Shown: positions 1-9,960, numbered from the stretch's first letter. The stretch: DNA of 64,000 bases from Nocardia mexicana NBRC 108244 (GCF_001613165.1 NZ_BDBV01000056.1:1-64000); one strand, 5' to 3'. Notes: a model not told the origin generated them from the letters alone. Made by a program: numbers and translations.

Positions 1-1509
1 ATCGGCCAAGCGCACCGCGGCCGACAGCGCGCCGGGCGCCAGCGCCAGCCGCTCACCGACCAGGACGATCGCGCCGGGTTGCCGCAGCAGTCGCGCCAGA
101 TCGTCGAATTGTCCTGCGGCGCCGGATGTTTCACCGGCGGTGGACATGGCGTCGAGGACATGTGATTCGAGTCCGGGCGCGGTCGGCAGCAGCGTCCCCG
201 ACATCCGTTCCAGCCCGCGTGTCGCGTACGGGGCCAGGGAGTAGACCGCCAGGCCGCTCTTGCGGGCCGCCTTGCGCAGCCGCAGGTAGACGATGGGCGA
301 CTCTTCCTCGGGTTCGAATCCGGCGAGCAGCACCACCGGTGCCGCGTCCAGGGCCGCGTAGTCCACGGCGCTGCCCTGACCGGCGACGCGGGCGGCGAGG
401 AACCCGGCCTCCTCGGCCGAATGCGCGCGGGCGCGGAAGTCGATGTCGTTGGTGCCCAGGGCGACTCGGGCGAACTTCGAATAGGCGTAGGCATCCTCGA
501 CCGTCGCGCGGCCGCCGACCAGAACTCCGGCATTGCCGTGCGCGGCCGCCAGCCCCTCGGCCGCCCGGGCCAGCGCCTCGGACCAGGAGGCGGGGGCGAG
601 GGTGCCGTCCCAGCAGCGCACCAGCGGTGTCGTCAAACGGTCGCGCTCGGTGGCGTAGGTGAACGCCCACCGGCCCTTGTCGCAGTTCCACTCCTCGTTC
701 ACCTGCGGATCGTCACCGGCCAGGCGGCGCAGCACCTTTCCACGGCGGTGGTCGGTGCGCTGTGCGCAGCCGGAGGCGCAGTGTTCGCAGACCGCCGGGC
801 TCGACACCAGGTCGAACGGGCGGGCACGGAAGCGATAGGCGGTGCCGGTGAGCGCGCCGACCGGGCAGATCTGCACGGTGTTGCCGGAGAAATAGGAGTC
901 GAAGGATTCGCCGTCGGCGACGCCCACCTGCTCCAGCGCGCCCCGGTCCATGAGTTCGATGAACGGATCGCCCGCGATCTGCTGCGAGAAGCGGGTGCAG
1001 CGCGCGCACAGCACGCAGCGCTCCCGGTCCAGCAGCACCGCCGAGGACAGCGGAATCGGTTTGGGGTAGGTGCGTTTGACGCCGTCGAAGCGGGATTCCG
1101 CGCGGCCGCTGGACATGGCCTGGTTCTGCAGCGGGCATTCGCCGCCCTTGTCGCACACCGGGCAGTCCAGCGGGTGATTGATCAGCAGCAGCTCCATGAC
1201 CCCCTCCTGCGCCTTCTCGGCGACGGGGGAGCTGAGCTGGGTGTGCACGACCATGCCGTCGGTGACGGCCATCGTGCACGAGGCCACGGGCTTGCGCTGC
1301 CCCTCCACCTCGACGATGCACTGGCGGCAGGCGCCGACGGGATCGAGCAGCGGGTGATCGCAGAATCGCGGAATCTGGATCCCGACGAGTTCGGCGGCGC
1401 GGATCACCAGAGTTCCGGCGGGCACGCTGACGGTGGTGCCGTCGATGGTGACGCTCACCAGATCCTGGGGCACCACGCCGCTGTCGTTGGAGCTCACTGT
1501 CCTGGTCAT
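1..1509 (-). CDS. nuoG: NADH-quinone oxidoreductase subunit G (partial)
   Basis: This is the large iron-sulfur subunit of the peripheral arm of complex I, which passes electrons from NADH and FMN towards quinone. The 503 codons in the window hold the N-terminal part; the C-terminus lies beyond base 1. An N-terminal [2Fe-2S] ferredoxin-like domain shows the cysteine spacing of [17 protein letters not shown], followed by the [17 protein letters not shown] cluster motif, a CVLCARC motif and the molybdopterin-oxidoreductase-type CEHCASGC region. The ATG overlaps the nuoF stop as ATGA, so the two genes are translationally coupled. nuoH-N are expected downstream, outside the window. Confidence 0.96.
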   Translation of the reverse strand, partial: MTRTVSSNDSGVVPQDLVSVTIDGTTVSVPAGTLVIRAAELVGIQIPRFCDHPLLDPVGACRQCIVEVEGQRKPVASCTMAVTDGMVVHTQLSSPVAEKAQEGVMELLLINHPLDCPVCDKGGECPLQNQAMSSGRAESRFDGVKRTYPKPIPLSSAVLLDRERCVLCARCTRFSQQIAGDPFIELMDRGALEQVGVADGESFDSYFSGNTVQICPVGALTGTAYRFRARPFDLVSSPAVCEHCASGCAQRTDHRRGKVLRRLAGDDPQVNEEWNCDKGRWAFTYATERDRLTTPLVRCWDGTLAPASWSEALARAAEGLAAAHGNAGVLVGGRATVEDAYAYSKFARVALGTNDIDFRARAHSAEEAGFLAARVAGQGSAVDYAALDAAPVVLLAGFEPEEESPIVYLRLRKAARKSGLAVYSLAPYATRGLERMSGTLLPTAPGLESHVLDAMSTAGETSGAAGQFDDLARLLRQPGAIVLVGERLALAPGALSAAVRLAD

Positions 1510-2828
1510 CGGACTCCTCCTGCGGTATCCGCCCATGCGGTGCTGCGGGCGGGGTCGAACGGGCACGCGCCGAGCCGCAGATGCGTCAGGTATTCCTCGC
1601 GGAAGTACTGCAGCGACGACACGATCGGGCTGGCCGCGCCGTCGCCGAGGGCGCAGAAGGACTTGCCGTTGATGTTGTCGGCGATATCGAGCAGCTTGTC
1701 CAGATCGGCCTCGGTGCCGCGGCCCTCCTCGAGCCGCTGCAGCAGTTGGACCAGCCAGTAGGTGCCCTCCCGGCAGGGCGTGCACTTGCCGCAGGATTCG
1801 TGGGCGTAGAACTCGGTCCAGCGCAGCACGGCCCGCACCACGCAGGTGGTGTCGTCGAAGATCTGTAGTGCCTTGGTGCCCAGCATGGATCCGGCCGCGA
1901 CCACGTTCTCGTAGTCGAGCGGCACATCGAGATGCTCGTCGGTGAGCAGCGGTGTCGAGGAGCCGCCCGGCGTCCAGAACTTCAGCGTGTGCCCGGCGCG
2001 CACGCCGCCCGCGTGGGCCAGCAGCTCGCGCAGCGTGATGCCCAGCGGAGCCTCGTACTGTCCCGGCCGCGCCACATGCCCCGACAGGGAATACAGCGTG
2101 AATCCGGGCGACTTCTCGCTGCCCATGGACCGGAACCACTCGATGCCGTTGAGCAGGATCGGCGGCACGCTGGCAATGGATTCCACGTTGTTGACCACCG
2201 TCGGGCAGGCGTAGAGGCCCGCGACGGCCGGGAACGGCGGGCGCAGCCGGGGCTGGCCGCGGCGGCCCTCCAGCGAATCCAGCAGCGCGGTCTCCTCGCC
2301 GCAGATGTAGGCGCCGGCGCCGGCGTGCACGATGAGTTCCAGGTCGTATCCGGAGCCCATGATGTCGTGCCCGAGATAGCCCGCGTCGTAGGCCTCCTGG
2401 ACCGCGGCGCGCAGCCGCCGCAGCACGGGCATGACCTCGCCGCGCACGTAGATGAAGGCGTGCGAGGCGCGGATGGCGTAGGCCGCGATGATGACACCCT
2501 CGACGAGCACGTGCGGGGTGGCCAGCATGAGCGGAATGTCCTTGCAGGTACCCGGTTCCGACTCGTCGGCGTTCACGACCAGGTAGTGCGGTTTGGTGTT
2601 GCCGTCGGGGCCCGGCCCCTGGGGGATGAAGCCCCATTTCATGCCGGTCGGGAAGCCCGCGCCGCCGCGGCCGCGCAGCCCGGCGTCCTTGACGGTGGCG
2701 ATCACCTCGTCGGGATGCATCCGCAACGCCTTGGGCAGGGCGCGGTAGCCGTCGTAACGCTGGTAGGTGTCCAGCGTCCAGGACTTGGGTTCGTCCCAGT
2801 ACCGGGTGAGTACGGGTGCCAGGGTCAC
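1506..2828 (-). CDS. nuoF: NADH-quinone oxidoreductase subunit F
   Basis: This is the NADH-binding flavoprotein of complex I, which oxidises NADH through FMN and carries cluster N3. The 440-residue product has the glycine-rich nucleotide/FMN motif [14 protein letters not shown] near residue 65 and the C-terminal [4Fe-4S] motif [14 protein letters not shown]. The GTG start is chosen because it overlaps the nuoE stop (GTGA); the frame stays open upstream, but only antisense to nuoE coding. It sits between nuoE and nuoG in an uninterrupted operon with 4-bp overlaps. Length is normal for the family. Confidence 0.97.
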   Translation of the reverse strand: MTLAPVLTRYWDEPKSWTLDTYQRYDGYRALPKALRMHPDEVIATVKDAGLRGRGGAGFPTGMKWGFIPQGPGPDGNTKPHYLVVNADESEPGTCKDIPLMLATPHVLVEGVIIAAYAIRASHAFIYVRGEVMPVLRRLRAAVQEAYDAGYLGHDIMGSGYDLELIVHAGAGAYICGEETALLDSLEGRRGQPRLRPPFPAVAGLYACPTVVNNVESIASVPPILLNGIEWFRSMGSEKSPGFTLYSLSGHVARPGQYEAPLGITLRELLAHAGGVRAGHTLKFWTPGGSSTPLLTDEHLDVPLDYENVVAAGSMLGTKALQIFDDTTCVVRAVLRWTEFYAHESCGKCTPCREGTYWLVQLLQRLEEGRGTEADLDKLLDIADNINGKSFCALGDGAASPIVSSLQYFREEYLTHLRLGACPFDPARSTAWADTAGGVR

Positions 2829-3550
2829 GCGCCACCTCCGCTTTCCGAATTCGGCTGCTGCGGAGGCTGTTCCGGTGCGGTTCCGCGCGCGATGTGCAAC
2901 CCGGCCAGGGTGGCGGCGCCCGGCTCGCCGTCGTTGGCGCCCGGCCGCTCGTCCGGGAATCCGGCGAGGAAGCGGGCCGTCTCGCGGAAGGTGCACAGCG
3001 CCGCCCCGCTGCGGCTGCCGGTGACCTGTTCGCCGTTGCGCAGCGCGTCGACCATGGCGCGGGCCGACTCCGGCGTCTGGTTGTCGAAGAACTCCCAGTT
3101 GACCATCACCACCGGCGCGTAGTCGCAGGCCGCGTTGCACTCCACGTGCTCGAGCGTGATGCTGCCGTCGGGGGTGGTCTCGCCGTGGCCGATTCCCAAG
3201 TGCTGCTTCAGTTCCGAGAAGATCTGATCGCCGCCCATGACGGCGCACAGGGTGTTGGTGCACACGCCGACGTGGTAGTCGCCGGTGGGGGTGCGCCGGT
3301 ACATCGAGTAGAAGGTGGCGACCGCGGTCACCTCGGCATCGGTCAATCCCAGCTGCTCGGCGCAGAATTCGATCCCGGTGCCCGAGACGTAACCCTCCAC
3401 GCTCTGCACCAGATGCAGCAGCGGGAGCAGCGCCGACCGCGACTGCGGATAGCAGTCGATGATCTGCTTGGCCTCCACCTCGAGCCGGTCGTGCACCTCC
3501 TTGGGATACGGAATCGGCCGCACGGACAGCTTGAGCAGTACTTCGGTCAT
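2825..3550 (-). CDS. nuoE: NADH-quinone oxidoreductase subunit E
   Basis: This is the small [2Fe-2S] subunit (cluster N1a) that pairs with NuoF in the NADH dehydrogenase module of complex I. The thioredoxin-like ferredoxin domain has its four cluster cysteines in VGVCTNTLC and [12 protein letters not shown]. The 241 residues are a little longer than the enterobacterial protein because of a Pro/Glu-rich C-terminal tail, a common actinobacterial feature. The ATG overlaps the nuoD stop by 3 nt and the gene ends inside the nuoF start. Confidence 0.96.
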   Translation of the reverse strand: MTEVLLKLSVRPIPYPKEVHDRLEVEAKQIIDCYPQSRSALLPLLHLVQSVEGYVSGTGIEFCAEQLGLTDAEVTAVATFYSMYRRTPTGDYHVGVCTNTLCAVMGGDQIFSELKQHLGIGHGETTPDGSITLEHVECNAACDYAPVVMVNWEFFDNQTPESARAMVDALRNGEQVTGSRSGAALCTFRETARFLAGFPDERPGANDGEPGAATLAGLHIARGTAPEQPPQQPNSESGGGA

Positions 3551-4917
3551 CGATCGACACCACCCATCACCGGGTCGATGCTGGCCACGGCGGCGATGAC
3601 GTCGGCGACCATGCCGCCCTCGCACATCGCCGCCACCGCCTGCAGATTCGTGAACGAGGGATCGCGGTAGTGCACCCGGTAGGGCCGCGTGCCACCGTCG
3701 CTGACCATGTGCACGCCGAGTTCGCCGCGTGGGGATTCCACCGCCGTGTACACCTGGCCCGCGGGGACCCGCATGCCCTCGGTGACGAGCTTGAAGTGGT
3801 GGATCAGCGCCTCCATCGAGGTGCCCATGATCTTGCCGATGTGCTTGGGGGAGTTACCCAGCCCGTCGGGGCCCAGCTGCAGGTCCGCGGGCCAGGCGAT
3901 CTTCTTGTCGTCCACCATCACCGGGCCGGGGCGCAGCTTGTCCAGGCACTGTTCGACGATCTTGACCGATTCCTTCATCTCGTTGACGCGGATGAGATAG
4001 CGGCCGTAGCAGTCGCATCCGGTGTCGGTCATGACGTCGAACTCGTAATTCTCGTACCCGCAGTAGGGCTGGGACTTGCGCAGATCGTGCGGCAGGCCGG
4101 TGGAGCGGAGCACCGGGCCGGTAATTCCCAGCGCCATGCATCCGGCCAGGTCGAGATAGCCGACGCCGCGCGTGCGGGCCTTCCAGATCGGGTTCTCGTT
4201 GAGCAGCAACTCCATATCGCGCAGCCGCTTCGGCAGCAGGTCCAGCAGTTCCCGGACACGGGTGACGCCGTCCTCGGGCAGGTCCTGGGCGACGCCACCG
4301 GGCCGGATGTAGGCGTGGTTCATCCGCAGGCCGGTGATGGCCTCGAAGACGTTGAGAATCAGTTCCCGCTCGCGGAAGCCGAACAGCATCGGTGTCAGCG
4401 CGCCGAGTTCCATACCGCCGGTGGCGAGCGCGACCAGATGCGAGGAGATGCGGTTGAGCTCCATCAGCAGCACCCGGATCACGCTGGCGCGCTCGGGAAT
4501 ATCGTCGGTGATGCCGAGCAGCGCCTCCACGCCCAGGCAGTAGGCGGTCTCGTTGTAGAACGGCGAGAGGTAGTCCATCCGGGTGACGAAGGTGGTGCCC
4601 TGCACCCAGTTGCGGAACTCGAGATTCTTCTCGATTCCGGTGTGCAGGTAGCCGATTCCGCATCGGGCCTCGGTGACCGTCTCGCCCTCGATCTCGAGGA
4701 TCAGGCGCAGCACGCCGTGGGTCGACGGGTGCTGGGGGCCCATATTGACGACGATGCGTTCCTCGGCGGCTCCGCCGAGCGCCTCGCGCACGTCGTCCCA
4801 GTCCTGGCCCGCGACCGTCACCACGTGTTCCGGCGGCGAAGGTTCCTGTGCCGCACGGCTTTCCGGTGGGGGGTTCTCCGGTGCGTTGGTATCGCGCCGC
4901 GTATCGATGTCGTTCAT
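3547..4917 (-). CDS. nuoD: NADH-quinone oxidoreductase subunit D
   Basis: This is the 49-kDa-type subunit of complex I, which helps form the quinone-reduction site with NuoB. The 456 residues contain the family signature [15 protein letters not shown] near residue 60 and a C-terminal end typical of the nickel-hydrogenase-like fold ([11 protein letters not shown]). The first 45 residues form a low-complexity Glu/Pro-rich extension. The ATG overlaps the last base of the nuoC stop (TGATG), which fixes the start. Actinobacteria keep nuoC and nuoD separate, unlike the enterobacterial NuoCD fusion. Confidence 0.97.
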   Translation of the reverse strand: MNDIDTRRDTNAPENPPPESRAAQEPSPPEHVVTVAGQDWDDVREALGGAAEERIVVNMGPQHPSTHGVLRLILEIEGETVTEARCGIGYLHTGIEKNLEFRNWVQGTTFVTRMDYLSPFYNETAYCLGVEALLGITDDIPERASVIRVLLMELNRISSHLVALATGGMELGALTPMLFGFRERELILNVFEAITGLRMNHAYIRPGGVAQDLPEDGVTRVRELLDLLPKRLRDMELLLNENPIWKARTRGVGYLDLAGCMALGITGPVLRSTGLPHDLRKSQPYCGYENYEFDVMTDTGCDCYGRYLIRVNEMKESVKIVEQCLDKLRPGPVMVDDKKIAWPADLQLGPDGLGNSPKHIGKIMGTSMEALIHHFKLVTEGMRVPAGQVYTAVESPRGELGVHMVSDGGTRPYRVHYRDPSFTNLQAVAAMCEGGMVADVIAAVASIDPVMGGVDR

Positions 4918-5693
4918 CAGCTGTACGCCCTCCGCTGGTCGGGCGGCGGGATGCGCGCGCCCTTGTATTCGACCGGGATCCCGCCGAGCGGGTAGTCCTT
5001 GCGCTGGGGGTGCCCGCGCCAGTCGTCCGGCATCGTGATCCGGGTCAGCGACGGATGTCCGTCGAACAGGATGCCGAAGAAGTCGTATGTCTCGCGCTCG
5101 TGCCAGTCCGTGGTCGGGTACACGGAATACAGCGAGGGGATGTGCGGGTCGGCGTCGGGCGCCGAAACCTCCAGGCGCACACGGCGATTGTGGGTGATCG
5201 ACAGCAGGGGGTAGACCGCGTGCAGTTCCCGCCCGCTGTCGTCGGGGTAGTGCACGCCGCTCACGCCCAGGCACAGTTCGAAGCGCAGTGCGGGCTCGTC
5301 ACGCAGCGCCTGGGCGACCCGGGGGAGATGCTCGCGCCGCACGTGCAGGGTGAGCTCGCCGCGGAACACCACGATCCGCTCGACCGCCTCGGTGAAGGCG
5401 TTGCCGGGCAACGCCTCTGCCAGCGCGGCCACCAGTTCGTCGAAGTAGCCGCCGTACGGGGGCTCGGTGCCGCCGGGCAGGCTGACCGTGCGTACCAGGC
5501 GGCCGTAGCCGGAGGTGTCGCCCGTGCCGCGGACGCCGAACATGCCCCGGCGCACGCCGACGGCCTCGTCGCCCGGGCGGGCGCGCTGGTCCTCCTCGGC
5601 CAGTTGGGCCTCGTCGTGGCCGGTGTCGCCGGGGATTTCGGCGTCCGGTGCGGCATCGGGCTCGGTGTCTCGGCCCGGAGAGTCGAATGTCAT
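4917..5693 (-). CDS. nuoC: NADH-quinone oxidoreductase subunit C
   Basis: This is the 30-kDa-type structural subunit of the complex I connecting module. The 258-residue protein carries the C-terminal signature around [17 protein letters not shown] and a disordered acidic N-terminal extension of about 45 residues. A GGGAGG ribosome-binding site sits just before the ATG, within the 13 bases that separate it from nuoB. It is coupled to nuoD downstream by a one-base overlap. Confidence 0.95.
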   Translation of the reverse strand: MTFDSPGRDTEPDAAPDAEIPGDTGHDEAQLAEEDQRARPGDEAVGVRRGMFGVRGTGDTSGYGRLVRTVSLPGGTEPPYGGYFDELVAALAEALPGNAFTEAVERIVVFRGELTLHVRREHLPRVAQALRDEPALRFELCLGVSGVHYPDDSGRELHAVYPLLSITHNRRVRLEVSAPDADPHIPSLYSVYPTTDWHERETYDFFGILFDGHPSLTRITMPDDWRGHPQRKDYPLGGIPVEYKGARIPPPDQRRAYS

Positions 5694-5706
5694 GGCATGC
5701 CTCCCG

Positions 5707-6261
5707 TCATCGCAGCAGTCCCGTCATCTGGATGGTGGGGGTGACGGCGAGGGCGGCCTCCTCGGCGGCGCGCGCGGCCTCCTCGCGGTTCACCCCGAGG
5801 GGCATCTCCTGGATCTTCTCGTGCAGTTTCAGGATCGCGTGCAGCAGCATCTCGGGCCGCGGCGGGCAGCCGGGCAGGTAGATGTCCACGGGCACAACGT
5901 GATCCACGCCCTGCACCACGGCGTAGTTGTTGAACATGCCGCCGGACGAGGCGCAGACGCCCATGGCCAGCACCCATTTCGGCTCTGTCATCTGGTCGTA
6001 GACCTGGCGCAGCACCGGGGCCATCTTCTGGCTCACGCGTCCGGCCACGATCATCAGATCGGCCTGTCGCGGCGAGGCGCGGAATACCTCCATGCCGAAG
6101 CGGGCGCTGTCGAAGCGCCCGCCGCCGGTAGCCATCATCTCGATCGCGCAGCAGGCCAGTCCGAACGTCGCGGGCCACAGCGAGCCCTTGCGCATGTAAC
6201 CGGCGAACTGCTCGACCGTGCTCAGCAGGAATCCGCTGGGCAGCTTCTCCTCGAGACCCAT
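5707..6261 (-). CDS. nuoB: NADH-quinone oxidoreductase subunit B
   Basis: This subunit holds cluster N2, the last iron-sulfur centre before quinone. The 184-residue product has the tandem-cysteine motif [10 protein letters not shown], the [10 protein letters not shown] motif and [13 protein letters not shown], which together ligate the [4Fe-4S] cluster. The short C-terminal extension is rich in Glu and Ala. It starts 73 bp downstream of nuoA, the only sizeable gap inside this block of the nuo operon; that gap contains two hairpins. Confidence 0.97.
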   Translation of the reverse strand: MGLEEKLPSGFLLSTVEQFAGYMRKGSLWPATFGLACCAIEMMATGGGRFDSARFGMEVFRASPRQADLMIVAGRVSQKMAPVLRQVYDQMTEPKWVLAMGVCASSGGMFNNYAVVQGVDHVVPVDIYLPGCPPRPEMLLHAILKLHEKIQEMPLGVNREEAARAAEEAALAVTPTIQMTGLLR

Positions 6262-6334
6262 AATTCGGACAGACTCACTTCCGTGCTTTCCCGGCTTCGC
6301 CGGGTCGTTGCCGTCGTCCCGGCGAACGCCGGGA
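6262..6334 (-). repeat. Two tandem hairpins between nuoA and nuoB
   Basis: The first hairpin, 6290-6304, is CCCGGC-TTC-GCCGGG with perfect 6-bp arms. The second, 6317-6334, is TCCCGGCG-AA-CGCCGGGA with perfect 8-bp arms and touches the nuoA stop. No T-run follows on the minus strand, so these look more like RNA-processing, pausing or REP-type elements than terminators. A related palindrome lies at 24718-24768. Confidence 0.7.
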
Positions 6335-6715
6335 TCAGTCCCAGCTCAGTCCGCCGCGCCGCCACTCGTAGGCGTAGGCGACCGAGACGTTGAAGATGAA
6401 CAGCGCCATCGCGGCGAGACCGAACACACCGAGGGCGTCGAAGTGCACCGCCCACGGGTAGAGGAACACGATCTCGATGTCGAAGATGATGAACAGCATC
6501 GCGGTGAGGTAGTACTTCACCGGAAAGCGCTGTCCCGCAGAGTTTCCCGGACCGCCGCCGATCGCGTGCGGGGTCGGCTCGATGCCGCATTCGTACGCCT
6601 CGAGTTTGGCCCGGTTGTAGCGCTTCGGGCCGATGAGGGCCGCCAGCGCCAGCGAAACGAGCGCGAACGCGGCCGCGACCGCGCCGAGCACGAGTGTCGG
6701 CACCTCGGTATTCAC
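6335..6715 (-). CDS. nuoA: NADH-quinone oxidoreductase subunit A
   Basis: This small membrane subunit sits at the junction of the peripheral and membrane arms of complex I. The 126 residues contain three transmembrane helices (roughly 7-28, 68-90 and 96-117) and the conserved YECGIEP loop motif containing the family cysteine. The GTG start is preceded by a strong AGGGAGAGGGG ribosome-binding site. It is the first gene of the operon, so the promoter should lie in the 335-base region upstream. Confidence 0.96.
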   Translation of the reverse strand: MNTEVPTLVLGAVAAAFALVSLALAALIGPKRYNRAKLEAYECGIEPTPHAIGGGPGNSAGQRFPVKYYLTAMLFIIFDIEIVFLYPWAVHFDALGVFGLAAMALFIFNVSVAYAYEWRRGGLSWD

Positions 6716-7050
6716 AACAGCACAACCCCTCTCCCTTATCGGCGGCGTGCCGGGCTGCGCACGTCGCCACCACCGTGCCGGCCGCCCCGCGGGCGACGCG
6801 GACCAACCGGCAGTTGCCGAGGCGGGCTGACATCGTCGTCTGCCGGGCCAGTCGCGCCCCTGGGCGTGCTCAGTGAGGGCGCGGGCGATGGGGGAGATCC
6901 GGACGGACAGGGCTCATATCATCGCCCGCACTCGTGTGAGCTAGGGCACAGCCTACAACCGATCTTTCTGAATGCATGCCGATTGCGGGCTGTGTTTGAT
7001 CGAATTCGGAACTGTCACTTATGACCGAATCAACGCAATCGGGGGTTCTG
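6716..7050 (-). promoter_or_regulatory. Intergenic region upstream of nuoA
   Basis: These 335 bases separate nuoA from the end of the LysR gene on the same strand. No credible ORF is present. The region is less GC-rich between 6950 and 7030, as expected for a promoter. It should carry the nuo operon promoter, but no confident -35/-10 pair can be named by eye. Confidence 0.5.
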
Positions 7051-7962
7051 TCACATGACGGCGCGCAGGGCGGGTGCCGGTGCTCCGATGACCTCGCCGA
7101 GGGTGTGGGCGAATGCCTGGACTCGCTCGCCGTCGCGGTCGCGGTGGCGGATCAGGCCCACCCGCGATTCCGCGATGCCGTGCACGGGAACGAAACTGAC
7201 GTCCGGGCGGCGGTGATATTCGGCGGTGGTATCGCACAGCAGCAGCGCGCCGCGCCCGCCCGCGACCGCGGCGATCGCCTCCTGCGTGGTGCACACGGCG
7301 GGCCCGGCCGGGATCGCGCGCCCGTCCGGGGTGTGCCGCGGCGCGTGCACCGCACGCCAATAATCCGGTGCGCTGTCGGCGATTCCGATGAGCGGGTACT
7401 CCGCGAGATCGCCGACGGTCACGGATTCTCGGGCGGCGAGGCGGTGCCCGGCGGGCAGCACGAGCACCTGCCGACGGCCGGGAAAGACCGGCCCGAGAAC
7501 GAGGTCGTCCTCGGCGACCGGCAGCAGCACCAGCGCGGCGTCGACCTCCTGGCGGCGCACCGGGCCGAACGGATCGGCGAAGGGAATCTCCACCAGCTCC
7601 ACCGTGCAGTCGGGATGTCGCTCGCGGAAGGCGGTGACGGCGGCGAGACTGCGCTCGTCCGCACTGCCCTGAAATCCGATGCGCAGCACGCCCCGGACGC
7701 CGCGGGCGCTCGCGCAGGCGGCATCGAGGGCGGCGCGCAGACCGTCATAGGCGGTGCGCAGCTCGGGAAACAGCTGCTGCCCCAGCGGCGTCAGCTGGAC
7801 GCGCCGGCTGGTGCGCTCGACCAGGCGGCCGCCGATGCGGCGCTCCAGCGAGCGCAGCAACTGCGAGACCCGGCTCTGGGAGACATAGAGCCGGGCCCCG
7901 GCGCGGCCGAAGTGCAGTTCCTCCGCCACGGCGAGGAAGGCCTCCAGTTCACGCAGATCCAT
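7051..7962 (-). CDS. LysR-family transcriptional regulator
   Basis: This is a DNA-binding regulator, 303 residues. The N-terminal winged HTH (residues 1-60) has the LysR pattern MDLRELEAFLAVAEELHFGR, and the C-terminal part is a periplasmic-binding-protein-like effector domain. It is transcribed divergently from the MFS exporter gene, so control of that exporter is the natural inference. A CTCAT-N6-ATGAG inverted repeat at 8002-8017 in the shared intergenic region could be part of its operator. The effector cannot be told from sequence. Confidence 0.9.
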   Translation of the reverse strand: MDLRELEAFLAVAEELHFGRAGARLYVSQSRVSQLLRSLERRIGGRLVERTSRRVQLTPLGQQLFPELRTAYDGLRAALDAACASARGVRGVLRIGFQGSADERSLAAVTAFRERHPDCTVELVEIPFADPFGPVRRQEVDAALVLLPVAEDDLVLGPVFPGRRQVLVLPAGHRLAARESVTVGDLAEYPLIGIADSAPDYWRAVHAPRHTPDGRAIPAGPAVCTTQEAIAAVAGGRGALLLCDTTAEYHRRPDVSFVPVHGIAESRVGLIRHRDRDGERVQAFAHTLGEVIGAPAPALRAVM

Positions 7963-8062
7963 GCCGCCTCGCCACGCCTTCCCGTTCGACGATTAGTCCC
8001 ACTCATAGAAGGATGAGACCTTCGCCGTTGTTCCCGGTGGTGACCGGCGGTTGGCTGGACTC

Positions 8063-9277
8063 ATGACAGAACTCGGGACAATCGGTGTCGAATCCGCACC
8101 GCCGCACCGGCTTCCGCCCCGCGGGCGGCTCGCCGTGGGCGTGCTGGCGCTCGGCACCTTCACGGCGGTGACCTCGGAAATGTTGCCGGTCGGACTGCTC
8201 ACGCCGATGGCCGGTGCGCTACGGATCTCGGAGGGGCTGACCGGCCTGGCGCTGGCGATCACCGGGCTGCTGGCGGTCACCGCGCCGTTGCTGATGTCGG
8301 TGCTGGGCCGCGTCGACCGGCGGCGGCTGCTGCCCGCCCTGATGCTCGTGGTGGCGGTGGGCAATCTGCTGTGCGCGGTCGCGCCCAACTTCGCGGTGCT
8401 GGTGCTCGGGCGGGTGCTGGTCGGGGCCGGGATGGGCGGAGTCTGGGCGATCTCCGGCAGCCTGGCGGTGCGACTGGTGCCGCCGCGCGCGGTGGGCCCG
8501 GCCACGTCGGTGATCTTCAGCGGTATCGCCATCGCCTCCGTGCTGGGCGTCCCGGCCGGAACGTATCTGGGCTCGGTGGCCGGGTGGCGGTCCGCATTCG
8601 CGGCGGCGGCGGTGCTGGCGGTTTCGGTCGCCGTGGCACTGGCCGCGATTCTGCCCGCGCTGCCGCCCGAGCGCGGAGTGTCGGTCGCGGAACTGCCTCG
8701 GCTGCTGTCGAATCCCGCGCTCCGGACGGCGATGATCGTGGTGGCCTTGCTCGTCGGCGGGCACTTCGCGGCCTACACGTATATCCGGCCGGTGCTCGAG
8801 GAGCAGTCGGGGGCGAGCGCGAGCACCGTCAGCGCCCTGCTGCTCGGGTACGGGATCGCCGGTGTGGCAGGCACTTTCACCCTCGGCATGATCGCATCAC
8901 GTGCACCCCGGCGCGCCGTGCTGGTGATCTGCGCCGGTCTGGCGGCCTCGGTCGCCCTGCTGGCCCTCGCCGGGAGTTCGCTGATCGCGGCGGTGCTGCT
9001 GCTCGTGCTGTGGGGCGTGTCCTACGGCGGCGTCTCGGTGAGCACCCAGACCTGGACGCTGGCCGCCGCGCCGGGCGCCCGGGAGGCGGCGTCGGCGATG
9101 CTGGTGGCCGTGTTCAACGCGGCGATCGCCCTGGGCGCGCTCCTGGGCGGCCGGGCAGTCGACGGCCTCGGGTTCACGGCGGCGTTGTGGCTGGGCGCGG
9201 TACTCGTCGTGGCGGCCGCGGTGGCTGCCCTCGCCGGGAGTGCCCCACGCAGTGCAAGCCTGCCCGAGGTGAAGTGA
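8063..9277 (+). CDS. MFS transporter, 12-TM drug/sugar efflux type
   Basis: This is an integral membrane proton-driven exporter of the AraJ/Bcr-like branch of the major facilitator superfamily, 404 residues with about 12 hydrophobic segments. The motif VGAGMGGVWAISGSLA and the loop after helix 2 (LGRVDRRRLLPA) fit the family. The ATG at 8063 is preferred over an in-frame TTG four codons upstream. It is divergent from the LysR regulator. The substrate is unknown; drug or metabolite efflux is the usual role. Confidence 0.88.
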   Translation: MTELGTIGVESAPPHRLPPRGRLAVGVLALGTFTAVTSEMLPVGLLTPMAGALRISEGLTGLALAITGLLAVTAPLLMSVLGRVDRRRLLPALMLVVAVGNLLCAVAPNFAVLVLGRVLVGAGMGGVWAISGSLAVRLVPPRAVGPATSVIFSGIAIASVLGVPAGTYLGSVAGWRSAFAAAAVLAVSVAVALAAILPALPPERGVSVAELPRLLSNPALRTAMIVVALLVGGHFAAYTYIRPVLEEQSGASASTVSALLLGYGIAGVAGTFTLGMIASRAPRRAVLVICAGLAASVALLALAGSSLIAAVLLLVLWGVSYGGVSVSTQTWTLAAAPGAREAASAMLVAVFNAAIALGALLGGRAVDGLGFTAALWLGAVLVVAAAVAALAGSAPRSASLPEVK

Positions 9278-9286
9278 TCCCGGCGA

Positions 9287-9455
9287 AAAAAGCACGCCGG
9301 GAATGAGGGAGGTGGCACGCCGGGAATGAGGGAGGTGGCACGCCGGGAATGAGGGAGGTGGCACGCCGGGAATGAGGGAGGTGGCACGCCGGGAATGAGG
9401 GAGGTGGCACGCGGGATGACCGTGTGCCCCTCTATTTCATTTCCGGCGTGCTTTC
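9287..9455. terminator. Bidirectional terminator containing a 23-bp tandem repeat
   Basis: The left arm around 9288-9304 (AAAGCACGCCGGGAATGA) pairs with the right arm at 9438-9455 (TCATTTCCGGCGTGCTTT) with one mismatch. It lies between convergent genes ending at 9277 (plus) and 9464 (minus). The 23-bp unit that contains the left arm is repeated five times in the loop. The A-run before and T-run after the arms suit termination on both strands. Confidence 0.75.
9292..9406. repeat. Five perfect 23-bp tandem repeats
   Basis: Units start at 9292, 9315, 9338, 9361 and 9384, each beginning GCACGCCGGGAATGAGG and ending GAGGTG. A degenerate partial sixth copy follows from 9407. All five complete copies are identical, which indicates recent expansion by slippage or unequal exchange. 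Because 23 is not a multiple of 3 and no gene is crossed, it behaves as a VNTR locus. Confidence 0.95.
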
Positions 9456-9463
9456 GGCCGGAA

Positions 9464-9883
9464 TCAGGCGGCGGGGCGGTTGCGGAGTAGGCCTGCTACC
9501 GCGTCGGTGAGTTGGAAGGGGTCGATCGGGTGCGGGACCGAGGCCTCGGCGCGCGACCAGTTGGCCAGCCAGGCGTCGTCGGCGCGGCCGGTCAGGACCA
9601 GGATCGGCGGGCAGGTCTCGAGCTCGTCCTTGAGTTGCTTGGCCACGCCCAGGCCGCCCGTGGGCGCGGCCTCGCCGTCGAGGATGGCCAGGTCGACGCC
9701 GCCCGCATCCAACTGTTCGACGACGACCGGCGCGGTGGCCACCTCGAGATACTCGAACGGCGGCAGATCGGGGCGGGGGTGCTTGCCCAGCGCCAGCATC
9801 ACCTGGCGGCGGGTGTCGGAATCGCTCGAATACACGAGAACCCGCACCACGGCGGGACGGTTCGCATCGGCCACGTTCCGCAT
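9464..9883 (-). CDS. Receiver-domain protein, Rv3143-like
   Basis: This is a stand-alone CheY-like receiver of 139 residues with no output domain. The beta-3 aspartate is present in LAILDGEAAP, and the N-terminal acidic pair in YSSDSDT. The conserved lysine of the usual KP motif is replaced by His in VPHPIDPF, so phosphotransfer signalling may be altered. M. tuberculosis carries a similar orphan receiver (Rv3143) directly beside nuoA. The ATG at 9883 is chosen because it begins the conserved region; an in-frame start 23 codons upstream adds only low-complexity residues. Confidence 0.82.
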   Translation of the reverse strand: MRNVADANRPAVVRVLVYSSDSDTRRQVMLALGKHPRPDLPPFEYLEVATAPVVVEQLDAGGVDLAILDGEAAPTGGLGVAKQLKDELETCPPILVLTGRADDAWLANWSRAEASVPHPIDPFQLTDAVAGLLRNRPAA

Positions 9884-9945
9884 GCTACGTCGGCGGGGTA
9901 CGCCGTCGTGGCAGGTTCGGCGACTGCGGTGGGTCGCGCCGGGGG

Positions 9946-9960
9946 ACTTCACCGTGAAGT
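9946..9960. promoter_or_regulatory. 15-bp palindrome between divergent genes
   Basis: ACTTCAC-C-GTGAAGT is a perfect inverted repeat (7-bp arms) between the receiver gene starting at 9883 and the CBS gene starting at 10053. Its position suits an operator shared by both promoters. The binding factor is unknown. Confidence 0.5.

Noticed and set aside
421-1761. 446-codon plus-strand ORF
   Set aside because: It is antisense to nuoG/nuoF and has the Ala/Val/His-rich composition typical of shadow frames in GC-rich DNA.
9292-9406. CRISPR array
   Set aside because: The repeats are directly adjacent with no spacers and contain one terminator arm; no cas genes are near.
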